A DNA stretch of 64,000 nucleotides from Myxococcales bacterium (GTDB taxonomy: Bacteria; Myxococcota_A; Polyangia; Haliangiales; Haliangiaceae): positions 124,001 through 188,000 of the forward strand of contig JAEUJY010000018.1 of assembly GCA_016794525.1 (NCBI GenBank), read 5' to 3'. Shown here piece by piece: positions 20,374 through 29,114 of this stretch. Position 1 is the stretch's first letter. Every line of letters starts with the position of its first letter. The position numbers and the translations under genes are program-made. Under the pieces are notes generated by a model. The model saw only the letters and a list, made by a program, of their open reading frames with translations. It was not told where the DNA came from and did not search any database.

Positions 20374-23300
20374 ATGACCTACTCGCCTCGCTCCTTGCGT
20401 TCGTCTCTCACCCGCGGCGCCGCGACGTTCGCGTTGCTCGCGCTCGCGGTGACGCCGTCGACCGCGACGGTGATCTGTCCGCAGACCTCGTCGCCATCGG
20501 GCTGGTCGGGATCGTTCCTCGACACCGACACGACGAAGAACGGCATCGTCTACGACAGCGGCGGCGCGCGGCTGCAGCTGCAGAACGGCGCCGGCCAGTT
20601 CCGGTCGCAGAGCCTCGGCGTCACCGACTTCACCGTCTACGCGGCGGTCGGCGACTTCGACCACGACGGCTGGGATGACTTCGCCGGCGCCGGCGAGACC
20701 GACGCGTTCCTCCGCATCTACCGCAACCGCACGTTCGACAACCCGGCGCCAGACTGGAACGACGTCAACGCGACGCGCACGCCGAGCTTCCCGGTGGTGC
20801 GCACGCTGATCGCGGCGGCGACCACCGAGGTCCGGCGCCGGCCGATCGCGGTCGGCGACTTCAACGGCGACGGCTGGCCCGACGTGTTCCTCGCCGAGCA
20901 CCGCCTGGCCACCAGCGGCACGCTGCAGTTCATGCCGAACAACGCCAAGCTGTTCCTCAACCAGGCGTCGAACGACGCCAGCGGCAACCCGCGGTTCCTC
21001 TCGTCGTACAGCGCGATGACCAACGCGACCTCGCTGAACGCGCTCGGCGAGATGGCGTGGGGTGGCTCGACGACGCAGGTGCTCGACATCAACGGCGACC
21101 GCAAGCTCGACCTGCTCTACAGCTCGAGCGACAACGGCGGCACGATCCGCGTGTTCCTCAACAACTGCACGCTGGCCTCGCCGCAGCCGACCCCGGTGCC
21201 GGCCGCCCCGGCGCCGCTGAAGTGCTCGACCAACCCGACCTTCACGTACTCGTCCGTGCTGATCACCAGCATGGGCCTGGGCAGCTCCGGCACCGCCCGC
21301 TCGCCGGTGTTCTCGTACACCGACGTCGACGGCGACGGCTTCCGCGACCTGATCGCCAGCGCGCCCTCCTGCTGCAGCAACGCCGGCGACCGCCTGCGGC
21401 TGTGGAAGGGGCAGTCGGGCGGCGGCCTGTCGTCGACCACCCAGTCGATCACCTTCCAGGGCGGCGGCACCGCGGTCTTCGTCCACGACTTCTCGGGCGA
21501 CGGCAAGCCCGACCTCGTCGTCGGCACCGACAACAACAACTACAACTCGGGCAACGGCGGCGAGCTGTTCTACTGGGTCAACAACGGCACCTCGACGCCG
21601 TTCTCGGCGGCGTCGACCAAGCTCTCGACGCACAACTCGACGACGCTGATCGACTACGACGTCGGCTTCCTGTTCAACTACGACCACGACCCCAACAACA
21701 CGATGGACCTGATGATCGCCGACGGTAACCACACCGGCAGCTTCTTCATCCAGGCCAACCGGGTCGCGACCAGCTACGTCGCCTGCGGCGACGCGGCCTC
21801 GGGCACGATCAACCTCGGCACGCTGTCGAACTCGGAGATGGTGGTCACCGCGGCGCGCATCCACCCGACCTACACGCTCAACGGCGGCACGATCCGGTTC
21901 TACCTGTCCAACGAGACCCCCGAGAACTGGGTGCTGGCCACGCCGTGCCCCGACACCTCCGGCGACCTGTGCGCGAGCTTCCCGCGGCCGGTGGGCCGCA
22001 CCGTGAAGTGGAAGGTCGAGATGTGCTCGAACGCGAGCCACACCCAGACGCCGGTGCTGTCCAACGTCACCGCGACCTTCGACTACACCCAGGCCCGCGA
22101 GCACTTCCGCGCCGGCGTGATCGTCAACGACGGCGTCGCCTACCTCGGCGGCTTCCGCCAGCCCGGCGATCGTGGCCACCTGTTCGCGGTCAACGCCGGC
22201 CTCACCACGACCTACTGGGACGCGGCGACCTGGATCAACAACGCCAGCGACAGCAGCCGCAACATCTACACCAGCAACCCCAGCGGCACGACCCGCCTCG
22301 ACTTCACCAGCGCCAACGCCAGCAACCTGCTCACCACGCTCGAGGTCGCCGACGCGACCCAGGCCCAGACCGTCGTCGACTGGGTGCGCGGCAAGCGGTT
22401 CGGCGTCGGCAACGACGGCATCGAGAAGAGCCGGCTCGGCGCGATCCAGTCGTCGACGCCCGCGATCCTCACCCGGCCCGGCTTCCCGATCTGGTACGTC
22501 TACGCCGGCGCCGCCGACAAGCTGCGCCACCAGTCGTACCAGACCGCGCAGCGCGACCGGCGCAACCTCGTGCTGTTCGGATCGAAGGACGGCATGGTCC
22601 ACGCGATCCAGACCGCGCCGACCGCGATCACCGGCTCGCCGAGCGGCGTCGAGGCCTGGGCGTTCGTGCCGCCCAAGGTCGCGTCGGGCATGATCGCCGA
22701 CTACACCAACAGCCTCACCAGCGGCGTCACCGCGATCGCCTCGTACCCCGACGGCTCGCCGACGCTCGCCGACTACCGCAAGTCCGACGGCAGCTTCGGC
22801 ACCGCCGTGCTGATCGGCAGCGGCGCCGGCGGCAAGAGCCTGATGGCGCTCGACGTCACCTCGACCGTGTCGAGCAGCGGCGCGATCGTCGGGCCGACGC
22901 CGATGTGGACGACGGTGCCGGGCGAGGCTGACGCCGGCCAGGCGTTCGCCAAGCCGGCGGTCGCCCGCGTGCTGATCGGCGGCGCCGAGAAGTTCGTCGC
23001 GATCGCGGCGACCGGCATCGCCAACGAGAACCCGTCGGCGCCGTTCACCAAGGGCCGCGTCGTCGCCGCCTACGAGGTCGGCACCGGGCGCCTGCTGTGG
23101 AAGTTCCAGGCGCAGTGCGCGGTCACCAGCGACATCGCCACCTTCGAGACCGACGACGACCTCGAGCCGAACTCGCCGTCGTTCAACGGCTTCGCCGACC
23201 GCGCGGTGTTCGCCGACGCCTGCGGCTACGTCTACAAGCTCGACCCGGCCCGCGACCTCGCCGGCGGCTGGAACGACAACACCGGCCTGGGCGCGCTGGC

Positions 23301-23979
23301 GATCGACGACGCCGTGACCTCGCACCCCGACGGCAGCTCGACCACCACCGACCAGTTCGCGCTGTTCTCGACCCGGCGCACGACGCGCGCGCTCGGCTCC
23401 GATAGCCCGATCGCCGGCACGCTGGCGATCCGCTCCGACGCCAGCACCCGGGTCGTGCTGTTCTTCGGCACCGGCGGCCTCGAGAGCCACCCGGTGACCC
23501 GCCAGAACGAGTTCTACGCCATCTACGCCGACACCGGCGAGATCCGCTCGAAGATGACCGGCGCCTGCAACGCCAGCATGTGCGAGAAGTTCTACGGCGG
23601 CGCGGTGGTGACCACCCAGCAGGTCATCTTCACCCGCACCACCGACCCCGCGGTCGGCACCACCACCTGCGACACCGGCTCGACCAAGGTGGCCGCCGTC
23701 TCCCTCGAGGCCGGCACCGGCGATCAGTTCACCGTCGACTTCACCCAGAGCGTCGCCTCGGCGGTCATGGGCGCCCTCTACGGCGACGCCGGCGCGCTGT
23801 ACTTCGCGACCCTCGGCGGCGACGTGTCGCGCATCGGCACGCCGCGCGCGAGCAACGCCGGCGGCGACTCGGCGTCGTCCACCGTGAACCCGTTCGGCCA
23901 GGGCAGCGAGTCGTCGACCACCGGCACCGTCGGCACCAACACCCCGCTGACGCTGCTGGGCTGGCGCCAGATCTACTGA
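20374..23979 (+). CDS. FG-GAP and PilY1-like surface protein
   Basis: 1201 residues. The signal peptide spans about 1-32 (ending PSTATV). Five FG-GAP-type calcium loops lie in the N-terminal half (DFDHDGWDDF, DFNGDGWPDV, DINGDRKLDL, DVDGDGFRDL, DFSGDGKPDL). From about residue 690 the sequence follows the PilY1 C-terminal propeller (RDRRNLVLFGSKDGMVHA; VEAWAFVPP; TAVLIGSGAGGKSLMALDVT; RVVAAYEVGTGRLLWKF). PilY1 proteins are type IV pilus tip adhesins that also bind calcium. No minor pilin genes accompany it here. Probably exported and surface-acting. Confidence 0.85.
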   Translation: MTYSPRSLRSSLTRGAATFALLALAVTPSTATVICPQTSSPSGWSGSFLDTDTTKNGIVYDSGGARLQLQNGAGQFRSQSLGVTDFTVYAAVGDFDHDGWDDFAGAGETDAFLRIYRNRTFDNPAPDWNDVNATRTPSFPVVRTLIAAATTEVRRRPIAVGDFNGDGWPDVFLAEHRLATSGTLQFMPNNAKLFLNQASNDASGNPRFLSSYSAMTNATSLNALGEMAWGGSTTQVLDINGDRKLDLLYSSSDNGGTIRVFLNNCTLASPQPTPVPAAPAPLKCSTNPTFTYSSVLITSMGLGSSGTARSPVFSYTDVDGDGFRDLIASAPSCCSNAGDRLRLWKGQSGGGLSSTTQSITFQGGGTAVFVHDFSGDGKPDLVVGTDNNNYNSGNGGELFYWVNNGTSTPFSAASTKLSTHNSTTLIDYDVGFLFNYDHDPNNTMDLMIADGNHTGSFFIQANRVATSYVACGDAASGTINLGTLSNSEMVVTAARIHPTYTLNGGTIRFYLSNETPENWVLATPCPDTSGDLCASFPRPVGRTVKWKVEMCSNASHTQTPVLSNVTATFDYTQAREHFRAGVIVNDGVAYLGGFRQPGDRGHLFAVNAGLTTTYWDAATWINNASDSSRNIYTSNPSGTTRLDFTSANASNLLTTLEVADATQAQTVVDWVRGKRFGVGNDGIEKSRLGAIQSSTPAILTRPGFPIWYVYAGAADKLRHQSYQTAQRDRRNLVLFGSKDGMVHAIQTAPTAITGSPSGVEAWAFVPPKVASGMIADYTNSLTSGVTAIASYPDGSPTLADYRKSDGSFGTAVLIGSGAGGKSLMALDVTSTVSSSGAIVGPTPMWTTVPGEADAGQAFAKPAVARVLIGGAEKFVAIAATGIANENPSAPFTKGRVVAAYEVGTGRLLWKFQAQCAVTSDIATFETDDDLEPNSPSFNGFADRAVFADACGYVYKLDPARDLAGGWNDNTGLGALAIDDAVTSHPDGSSTTTDQFALFSTRRTTRALGSDSPIAGTLAIRSDASTRVVLFFGTGGLESHPVTRQNEFYAIYADTGEIRSKMTGACNASMCEKFYGGAVVTTQQVIFTRTTDPAVGTTTCDTGSTKVAAVSLEAGTGDQFTVDFTQSVASAVMGALYGDAGALYFATLGGDVSRIGTPRASNAGGDSASSTVNPFGQGSESSTTGTVGTNTPLTLLGWRQIY

Positions 23980-24014
23980 CCGTCCGGGCTCGCGCCCGGC
24001 CCGCCGCCCCGTGA

Positions 24015-24020
24015 TACACT
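24015..24020 (+). promoter_or_regulatory. Candidate -10 box before the Ser/Thr kinase
   Basis: TACACT, 9 nt before ATG 24030. The spacing would put transcription start within a few bases of the start codon. It lies in the 50-nt gap after the PilY1-like gene, so the kinase probably has its own promoter. Confidence 0.4.
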
Positions 24021-24029
24021 CCAGGCGGC

Positions 24030-26159
24030 ATGGCCGGAGTTCCAGCCAACGCCGGTGCGCTCGTCGGCAAGCGCCTGGGTAACTACGAGCTGGTCGCGCT
24101 CCTGGCGCTCGGCGGCACGGCCGAGATCTACCTGGCGCGCATCGACGGCGCGGCCGGGTTCGAGAAGTACGTGGTGGTCAAGTGCCTGCACGACCACCTG
24201 GCCGAGGACCACGAGTTCGTGCAGATGTTCCTCGACGAGGCGCGCCTGGGGGCGCAGCTCGATCACTCGAACATCGTCCAGACGCTGGGCCTGGGCGAGC
24301 ACGAGGGTCGCTACTACCTGGTGATGGAGTTCATCGCCGGCATGTCGCTGGCGCTCCTGGCCCGGCGCGCGGTCGAGCGGGTGCCCGGCGGGCGCATCCC
24401 GGTGCACCTGGTGCTCGGCATCGCGGCGCAGGCGTGCGCCGGCCTGCACTACGCCCACACCCGGCAGTCCGGCGGCAAGCCGCTCAACCTGGTCCACCGC
24501 GACATCTCGCCCCAGAACATCGTCGTCACGTTCGAGGGCGACGTCCGCATCGTCGACTTCGGCATCGCCAAGGCCGAGGAGCGCGAGACCGCGACCAAGA
24601 GCGGCACGATCAAGGGCAAGTTCGCGTACATGTCGCCCGAGCAGTGCCACGCCAAGCAGGTCGACGCGCGCACCGACGTGTTCGCCCTCGGCGTCGTCGT
24701 GCACGAGCTGCTCACCGGCCGCCGCCTGTTCAAGCGCGGCACCGCGTACGAGACGTACCAGGCGATCCTCGAGTGCAAGGTGCCGCCGCCGTCGGCGGTC
24801 AACCACGAGCTCGACCCCGCGCTCGACGCGGTCGTGATGAAGGCGCTCACCAAGAGCCTCCCCGAGCGCTACGCCTCGGCCGAGGCGTTCGGCGAGGCGC
24901 TGACCAAGTACCTCCACAGCCGCGGCAAGCTGGCCAACTCGAGCGACATCTCGACGTTCATCGCCCAGCACTTCGCCGCCGAGATCGACGATCACGGCGA
25001 CCGCATGCGCGAGCTGCTCGAGGGCCGCCCGGTGGTGGCCAGCGGCTGGGACGACGGCGAGCCGGGCTCGACGTCGATGAAGCACGAGGACGCCGAGGAG
25101 CTGTCGCAGTTCGAGGTCATCGAGGGCTCCGGCGTCGAGGAGGTCGCGCCGAGCGATCCCGACGACGTCCCGGCCGAGGCCACGCGCATCGAGATGAACC
25201 CGATCGCGGCGATGGCGGCGCTCGACCCGCCGCGCCCGGCGCCGGCTCCCGCGCCCACGCCCGCCCCCGCGCCCACCCCCGCAGCCGGCAAGGCGCCGAT
25301 GCCGGCCCGGCCGCTGCCGAGCTTCGGCAGCACCGGCGCGTCGTCGAGCATCTTCGGTGGCGGCGCGCCGACGAGCGCCAGCCCGACCGGCGCCCCCGCC
25401 CCCGCCCGACCGGCGCTGCCGCCGCTGTCGCGCCCGGGCCAGCCCGCGACCGGGCGCCCCGGCGACAAGACCGCGCCGACCGGCCTGCCGTCGATCGGCG
25501 GCAACCGCGCGAAGGAGCCGACCGCGCCCGCGCCGCCGAGCAACGGCTTCAGCGACGCCCCGGCGACGGTGATCAGCGAGCCGCCGCTGCGCACGCCGCC
25601 CGGCATGCGCAGCTTCGCCTCGGCGCCCGAGGCCCGCACCGTGATGGCGCAGCCCGATCTCTCGCGCGCGCCGTCGCGCGACCTGCCGGCGTCGTTCGAG
25701 GCGGTGCTGTCCGACGAGAGCGGCAACGCCGGTCGGCGCAACCCGCTGGCGTACGGCGCGACGGTCCCGGCGATGGACGCGATGGCGCCCGAGGTGGCGC
25801 CGACGCCACCGCCGCCGCCGATCGCGCCGCCGATCGACCAGCCGACCTACCGCGCGCCGTTCATGGATCCGATGCAGCCGGCGCCGTACGGCGCGCAGGA
25901 TCCGATGCAGGCGCAGCCGTTCCCGTCGGGCGAGCTGCTGGTGCCGCCTCACGGCACCCCGCCCGCCACCAGCCCCATCGGCGACACCAGCCTGCCGGCC
26001 CACCTGATCGGCCTGCCGCCGCCGACCGCGTACCCGCGCTTCGATCCCAGCTTCCAGCACCCCAAGCTCAAGCGCGACCTGCCCGGCTGGATCATCCCCG
26101 TCGGCATCACCGTCGCCGCCGCCGTCGTGATCGGCATCATCGCCGCCGTCGCCGGCTGA
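24030..26159 (+). CDS. Transmembrane Ser/Thr protein kinase
   Basis: 709 residues. The kinase domain spans about 18-295: glycine loop LALGGTAEIYLA, Lys in YVVVKCL, catalytic loop HRDISPQN with His156/Asp158, DFG with Asp176, and the YMSPEQ activation segment end. HRDISPQN is the usual Myxococcota form of the loop. About 370 Pro/Ala-rich disordered residues follow, then one C-terminal membrane helix (near 686-705, IPVGITVAAAVVIGIIA) ending at the C-terminus, so the kinase faces the cytoplasm and has no external sensor domain. All catalytic residues are present, so it should be active. Confidence 0.93.
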   Translation: MAGVPANAGALVGKRLGNYELVALLALGGTAEIYLARIDGAAGFEKYVVVKCLHDHLAEDHEFVQMFLDEARLGAQLDHSNIVQTLGLGEHEGRYYLVMEFIAGMSLALLARRAVERVPGGRIPVHLVLGIAAQACAGLHYAHTRQSGGKPLNLVHRDISPQNIVVTFEGDVRIVDFGIAKAEERETATKSGTIKGKFAYMSPEQCHAKQVDARTDVFALGVVVHELLTGRRLFKRGTAYETYQAILECKVPPPSAVNHELDPALDAVVMKALTKSLPERYASAEAFGEALTKYLHSRGKLANSSDISTFIAQHFAAEIDDHGDRMRELLEGRPVVASGWDDGEPGSTSMKHEDAEELSQFEVIEGSGVEEVAPSDPDDVPAEATRIEMNPIAAMAALDPPRPAPAPAPTPAPAPTPAAGKAPMPARPLPSFGSTGASSSIFGGGAPTSASPTGAPAPARPALPPLSRPGQPATGRPGDKTAPTGLPSIGGNRAKEPTAPAPPSNGFSDAPATVISEPPLRTPPGMRSFASAPEARTVMAQPDLSRAPSRDLPASFEAVLSDESGNAGRRNPLAYGATVPAMDAMAPEVAPTPPPPPIAPPIDQPTYRAPFMDPMQPAPYGAQDPMQAQPFPSGELLVPPHGTPPATSPIGDTSLPAHLIGLPPPTAYPRFDPSFQHPKLKRDLPGWIIPVGITVAAAVVIGIIAAVAG

Positions 26160-26274
26160 GCCGCGGCCCGGGCTCCGGTTCACGCCCCGCAACCCGCCCC
26201 ACTACCGCGCGCCACGCGGGAGGCTCCGCGGACCGCCGCAGGAGGTCGATCAGGACTCGAACCGGCGAGCAGGA

Positions 26275-26345
26275 TCTCGCGTTTCGGGTGGGGGCCCCAC
26301 GTCTTGTGGGGGAGGGTCTTTGCGAAAGACCCTCCAAGGTCTCAG
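26275..26345 (-). repeat. 71-nt double-hairpin element, copy B
   Basis: Second copy of the element at 1866-1936: same length, no indels, 66 of 71 bases identical. It again sits at the 3' end of a minus-strand gene and includes the TGA of the Nudix gene. The 11-bp stem is intact because T26317 and A26329 change together relative to copy A, while the triloop and the second hairpin are unchanged. The flanks do not match, so the repeat is confined to these 71 bases. Confidence 0.8.
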
Positions 26346-26746
26346 TTCCGCATCAGGCCGAGCAGCTTGATCAGCGTGTTCTCGTCGGCGGGCGGGAACT
26401 CGTAGTCGAGGAACTCGCGCGAGGTCACCCAGCGCAGGTCGGCCACCGTCGCCGGGTACGGCACCGCGCCGTCGGCGAGCGAGCAGGCGAACATGACCAT
26501 GTGCACCTCGTAGCGGCTGTAGTCGTGGACGTGCTCCCCGACCTTGCCGCCGATCGTGACCGGGACGCCGATGCGGTGGCGGACCTCCCGCGACAGCGCC
26601 GCCTCGTCGGTCTCCCCCGCCTCGACCCGCCCCCCCGGGAACTCCCACAGGAGCGGCAGGACCGCCGTCGCGTTGCGCTGGGTGATGAGGTACCGGCCGT
26701 CGTGCTCGATCACGGCTGCGACGACGCGGATCACCGCCTTGGACAT
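26342..26746 (-). CDS. MutT-like Nudix protein with damaged Nudix box
   Basis: 134 residues from ATG 26746, preceded by GATAAT (26754-26759) at 7 nt. The fold is clearly that of MutT/CTP-pyrophosphohydrolase-like Nudix proteins: VVAAVIEHDGRYLITQRN, LPLLWEFPGGRVEAGET. The Nudix box, normally REVxEExG, reads REVRHRIG, so both metal-binding glutamates are replaced by His and Arg. Catalysis by the usual route would be impaired. It may be inactive, a ligand-binding relative, or use other acids. It ends in the double-hairpin element. Confidence 0.85.
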   Translation of the reverse strand: MSKAVIRVVAAVIEHDGRYLITQRNATAVLPLLWEFPGGRVEAGETDEAALSREVRHRIGVPVTIGGKVGEHVHDYSRYEVHMVMFACSLADGAVPYPATVADLRWVTSREFLDYEFPPADENTLIKLLGLMRN

Positions 26747-26825
26747 GGCGGCGATTATCGTCGGGTCGCGCGGGTTTGCAACGGCTCGACAGCGCCAAGC
26801 CCCGCCGCTATTGTGCGCCACCCCG

Positions 26826-27230
26826 ATGGCGATCCGCTTCGTCGAAATCCATGCCGCGGCCAACCCCGCGGAGCTCAACACCGAGTGGGTGGTTCTGGAG
26901 AACGACGGCAAGCTGCCGTTCGTGACCCGCGGCTGCGGCATGACCGTCGGCCGCCGCGGGCAGTCCAAGCGCAAGGAGCTCGGGATCATCGATCCCGGGT
27001 TCATCCTCGCGCCCGGCACCCGCGTCCGCATGCTCACCGGCAGCCCTGGCGTCGCCGATCAGGGCACGCCCCCCGAGGACGGCGCCGACGGCGTCACCAA
27101 CTACTACCTGCTCCTGCCCAAGCCCTACCTGCAGGGCGCCGGCACCGTGCTGACCCTGACGCTGCGCGGCCAGATCGTCGCCAAGGGCGAGCACGATCCG
27201 GCCGGCGCCGCCGGCCTGGCCGCCAAGTAG
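26826..27230 (+). CDS. Lamin-tail-domain-like protein
   Basis: 134 residues. The start FVEIHAAANPAELNTEWVVLENDG matches the lamin-tail (LTD) pattern of a beta sandwich with the conserved NxEWVxLxN stretch. No signal peptide is visible, so it may be cytoplasmic, unlike most bacterial LTD proteins. The second half (NYYLLLPKPYLQGAGTVLTL) is beta-rich. It diverges from the Nudix gene. TATTGT (26809-26814) is 11 nt before the ATG. Confidence 0.65.
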   Translation: MAIRFVEIHAAANPAELNTEWVVLENDGKLPFVTRGCGMTVGRRGQSKRKELGIIDPGFILAPGTRVRMLTGSPGVADQGTPPEDGADGVTNYYLLLPKPYLQGAGTVLTLTLRGQIVAKGEHDPAGAAGLAAK

Positions 27231-27327
27231 CCGCCGCGCCCGCGCCGCGCGGCCGCCGGCCGCAACTAACCGCACGCCGACCGCACGCCGGTTTGACCCG
27301 GCGCGCGGCGCCGCGGACACTCGCAGG

Positions 27328-28134
27328 ATGCGTCCCTACGCGCTCGCGCTGGTCCCCCTGATCGCCTGCGGCCCCGACGCGGCGTCGTCGATCGACGGCG
27401 CCACCGCCGACGCCGCGCTCGACGCGGTGGTCGTCGACGCGGTGCCGATCGACAGCCCCGACGCGCCGCCGCCGCCCGACGTCGACGTGGTGATCACCGC
27501 CGACAACGCCTACAGCTTCGGCTACGGCGACGTCACCGGCATCGCGACCTACATCCAGGGCACCCGCGCGGTCACCGCCGGCCAGATCTTCAACTGCCCG
27601 GTCGGCGAGGGCCCCGAGCACTACGTCGTCCCGGGCGCCGACGCGCCCGACACCGCGTACCTGTACGTCGTGTCGTGGGACGACCTCGCGGTCACGCAGG
27701 GCGTGCTCGGGCAGTTCAAGCGTGGCGCCGGCGCCCCGGTCTACACCGGCGGCGTCGAGTGGGACGTCTGCGCCACCGGCGTCAACCTGTCGAGCAGCAC
27801 CGTCGGCCCGACCCAGGCCGAGGTCAACGCGCAGATCGCGATCTGCAACGCCGGCACCGGCAGCGACACGACCACCAGCGGCGGCTGGGTCAACAGCGCG
27901 GGCGCGGTCACCGCCGGCGCGATCGGCGCGCTCGCGGTCGGCGAGCCCAACGACGGCGCCGCGGGCGACTTCCCGCTGGTGTGCCCGGCGGCGAACGGCG
28001 GCATCGACGCCGCCGCGCGATGGATGTGGTTCAACCCGGGCGGCGTCGCCAACCCGTTCCGCTCGACCGGCAGCAACACCTTCCGCGCCTACCTGATCTT
28101 CCGCCTCGCCACCGTCGACATCCCGGTGTCGTGA
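27328..28134 (+). CDS. Hypothetical lipoprotein
   Basis: 268 residues. MRPYALALVPLIACGPDAA is a lipoprotein signal with Cys at 14, followed by an Asp/Ala/Pro linker to about 55. The rest is a compact domain (NAYSFGYGDVTGIATYIQG; ARWMWFNPG; TFRAYLIFRLATVDIPVS) without a family I can name. Such linker-tethered envelope proteins are typical of Myxococcota. GACACT sits 6 nt before the ATG. It converges on the paralogous lipoprotein array, gap 13 nt. Confidence 0.75.
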   Translation: MRPYALALVPLIACGPDAASSIDGATADAALDAVVVDAVPIDSPDAPPPPDVDVVITADNAYSFGYGDVTGIATYIQGTRAVTAGQIFNCPVGEGPEHYVVPGADAPDTAYLYVVSWDDLAVTQGVLGQFKRGAGAPVYTGGVEWDVCATGVNLSSSTVGPTQAEVNAQIAICNAGTGSDTTTSGGWVNSAGAVTAGAIGALAVGEPNDGAAGDFPLVCPAANGGIDAAARWMWFNPGGVANPFRSTGSNTFRAYLIFRLATVDIPVS

Positions 28135-28147
28135 CCGGCGGCCGCGA

Positions 28148-29080
28148 TCAGTAGGCGTAGGACGTCGTCGCCGTCATCGTGCCGGTGATCGGCACGCCCA
28201 TGTTGCCCTCGAACGGGCCGGCGGCGGACACCTCGAGGGCGCGCCCCGAGTTGCGGTCGACCTTCGCGGTGCCGGTCAGCGACACCTTCATCGTGCCCTT
28301 GGCGCCGGTGCTCTCCATCGCCATCGTCATCGCGAACGTCGCGGTGGTGGCGTCGGACGCCTGCAGCGTGAAGCCCATCGCGATGAGCTTGCCGGCGTCG
28401 TCCTCGCCGCCGACCACGTCGGCCAGCCGGGCGATCTCGGCCGGCGACATCGCCACGGTCTCGCCGAGCTTCCACGCGTGCTCGGCCATGATCTGCTGCA
28501 TCACGTCGGGGCGCCCGACGCTCTTCTGGCCCTTGGCCAGCACCTTCATCTCCTCGGGCGACACCGCGGCGCCGTCGGCCAGCGTGGCCTTGAGCGCGCC
28601 GCCCTCGCGCCACACCAGGTACGACTTGCCGGCGGTCGGCGTCGGCTTGTCCTTGGTCTGGCCCATCGCCGACTCGGTGATGACGACCTTCGGGTAGCTC
28701 ACCTTCAGCTTGGAGATCACGCCGCCGTCGACCGCCACCACCTCCTTGTCCTCCTGCCGCTGCTCCCGGGTGGTCACCTCGATGGCCTGCCCCGGCTTGG
28801 GCTCGATCTTGGCGACCATCGTCCGGTCCTCGGTCTCGGTGAACTTGTCACCGACCTTGGCGGGCAGGTTGGGGATGCGCAGCTCGCCGTCGGCGGGCGC
28901 CGCGGCGGTGCCGCTGCCCGCGGCAGGCGCGGGCGGCGCCGGCGGGACCGCCGGCGGCGGCGTGGTCGAGCCGCTGGCCGTCCCGGGCGCCGGCGGCGGG
29001 GTCGCGTCCGACTTCTTCTTGTCGCAGGCGCCGAGCGCCAGCGCGAGACACGACACCACCAGGACCGAGCGGAGCTTCAT
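28148..29080 (-). CDS. Paralogous lipoprotein, array member 1
   Basis: 310 residues from ATG 29080. The signal MKLRSVLVVSCLALALGAC ends in a lipobox with Cys19, followed by DKKKSD and a Pro/Ala/Gly linker to about 75. The common domain of this four-gene family follows: KVGDKFTETEDRTMVAK, TAGKSYLVWREGGALK, a helix around MKVLAKGQKSVGRPDVM, and a C-terminal beta part (GTAKVDRNSGRALEVSAAGPF). The ending SYAY is shared. It is the most diverged member at the 3' end of the array. The family is unknown to me; secretion to the envelope is clear. Confidence 0.82.
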   Translation of the reverse strand: MKLRSVLVVSCLALALGACDKKKSDATPPPAPGTASGSTTPPPAVPPAPPAPAAGSGTAAAPADGELRIPNLPAKVGDKFTETEDRTMVAKIEPKPGQAIEVTTREQRQEDKEVVAVDGGVISKLKVSYPKVVITESAMGQTKDKPTPTAGKSYLVWREGGALKATLADGAAVSPEEMKVLAKGQKSVGRPDVMQQIMAEHAWKLGETVAMSPAEIARLADVVGGEDDAGKLIAMGFTLQASDATTATFAMTMAMESTGAKGTMKVSLTGTAKVDRNSGRALEVSAAGPFEGNMGVPITGTMTATTSYAY

Positions 29081-29086
29081 CGCGCG

Positions 29087-29092
29087 GTTGTA
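29087..29092 (-). promoter_or_regulatory. Candidate -10 box, array member 1
   Basis: TACAAC, exactly 6 nt before ATG 29080, inside GTGTACAACCG. The same block precedes members 2 and 3, and a close variant precedes member 4. It suggests each array gene has its own leaderless promoter. Confidence 0.45.
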
Positions 29093-29114
29093 CACCACGC
29101 GCGGCGGCGGCGAT

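Noticed and set aside
25200-26000. Pro/Ala-rich part of the Ser/Thr kinase as a separate gene in another frame
   Set aside because: The kinase frame is continuous to a C-terminal membrane helix; other frames show only low-complexity composition.
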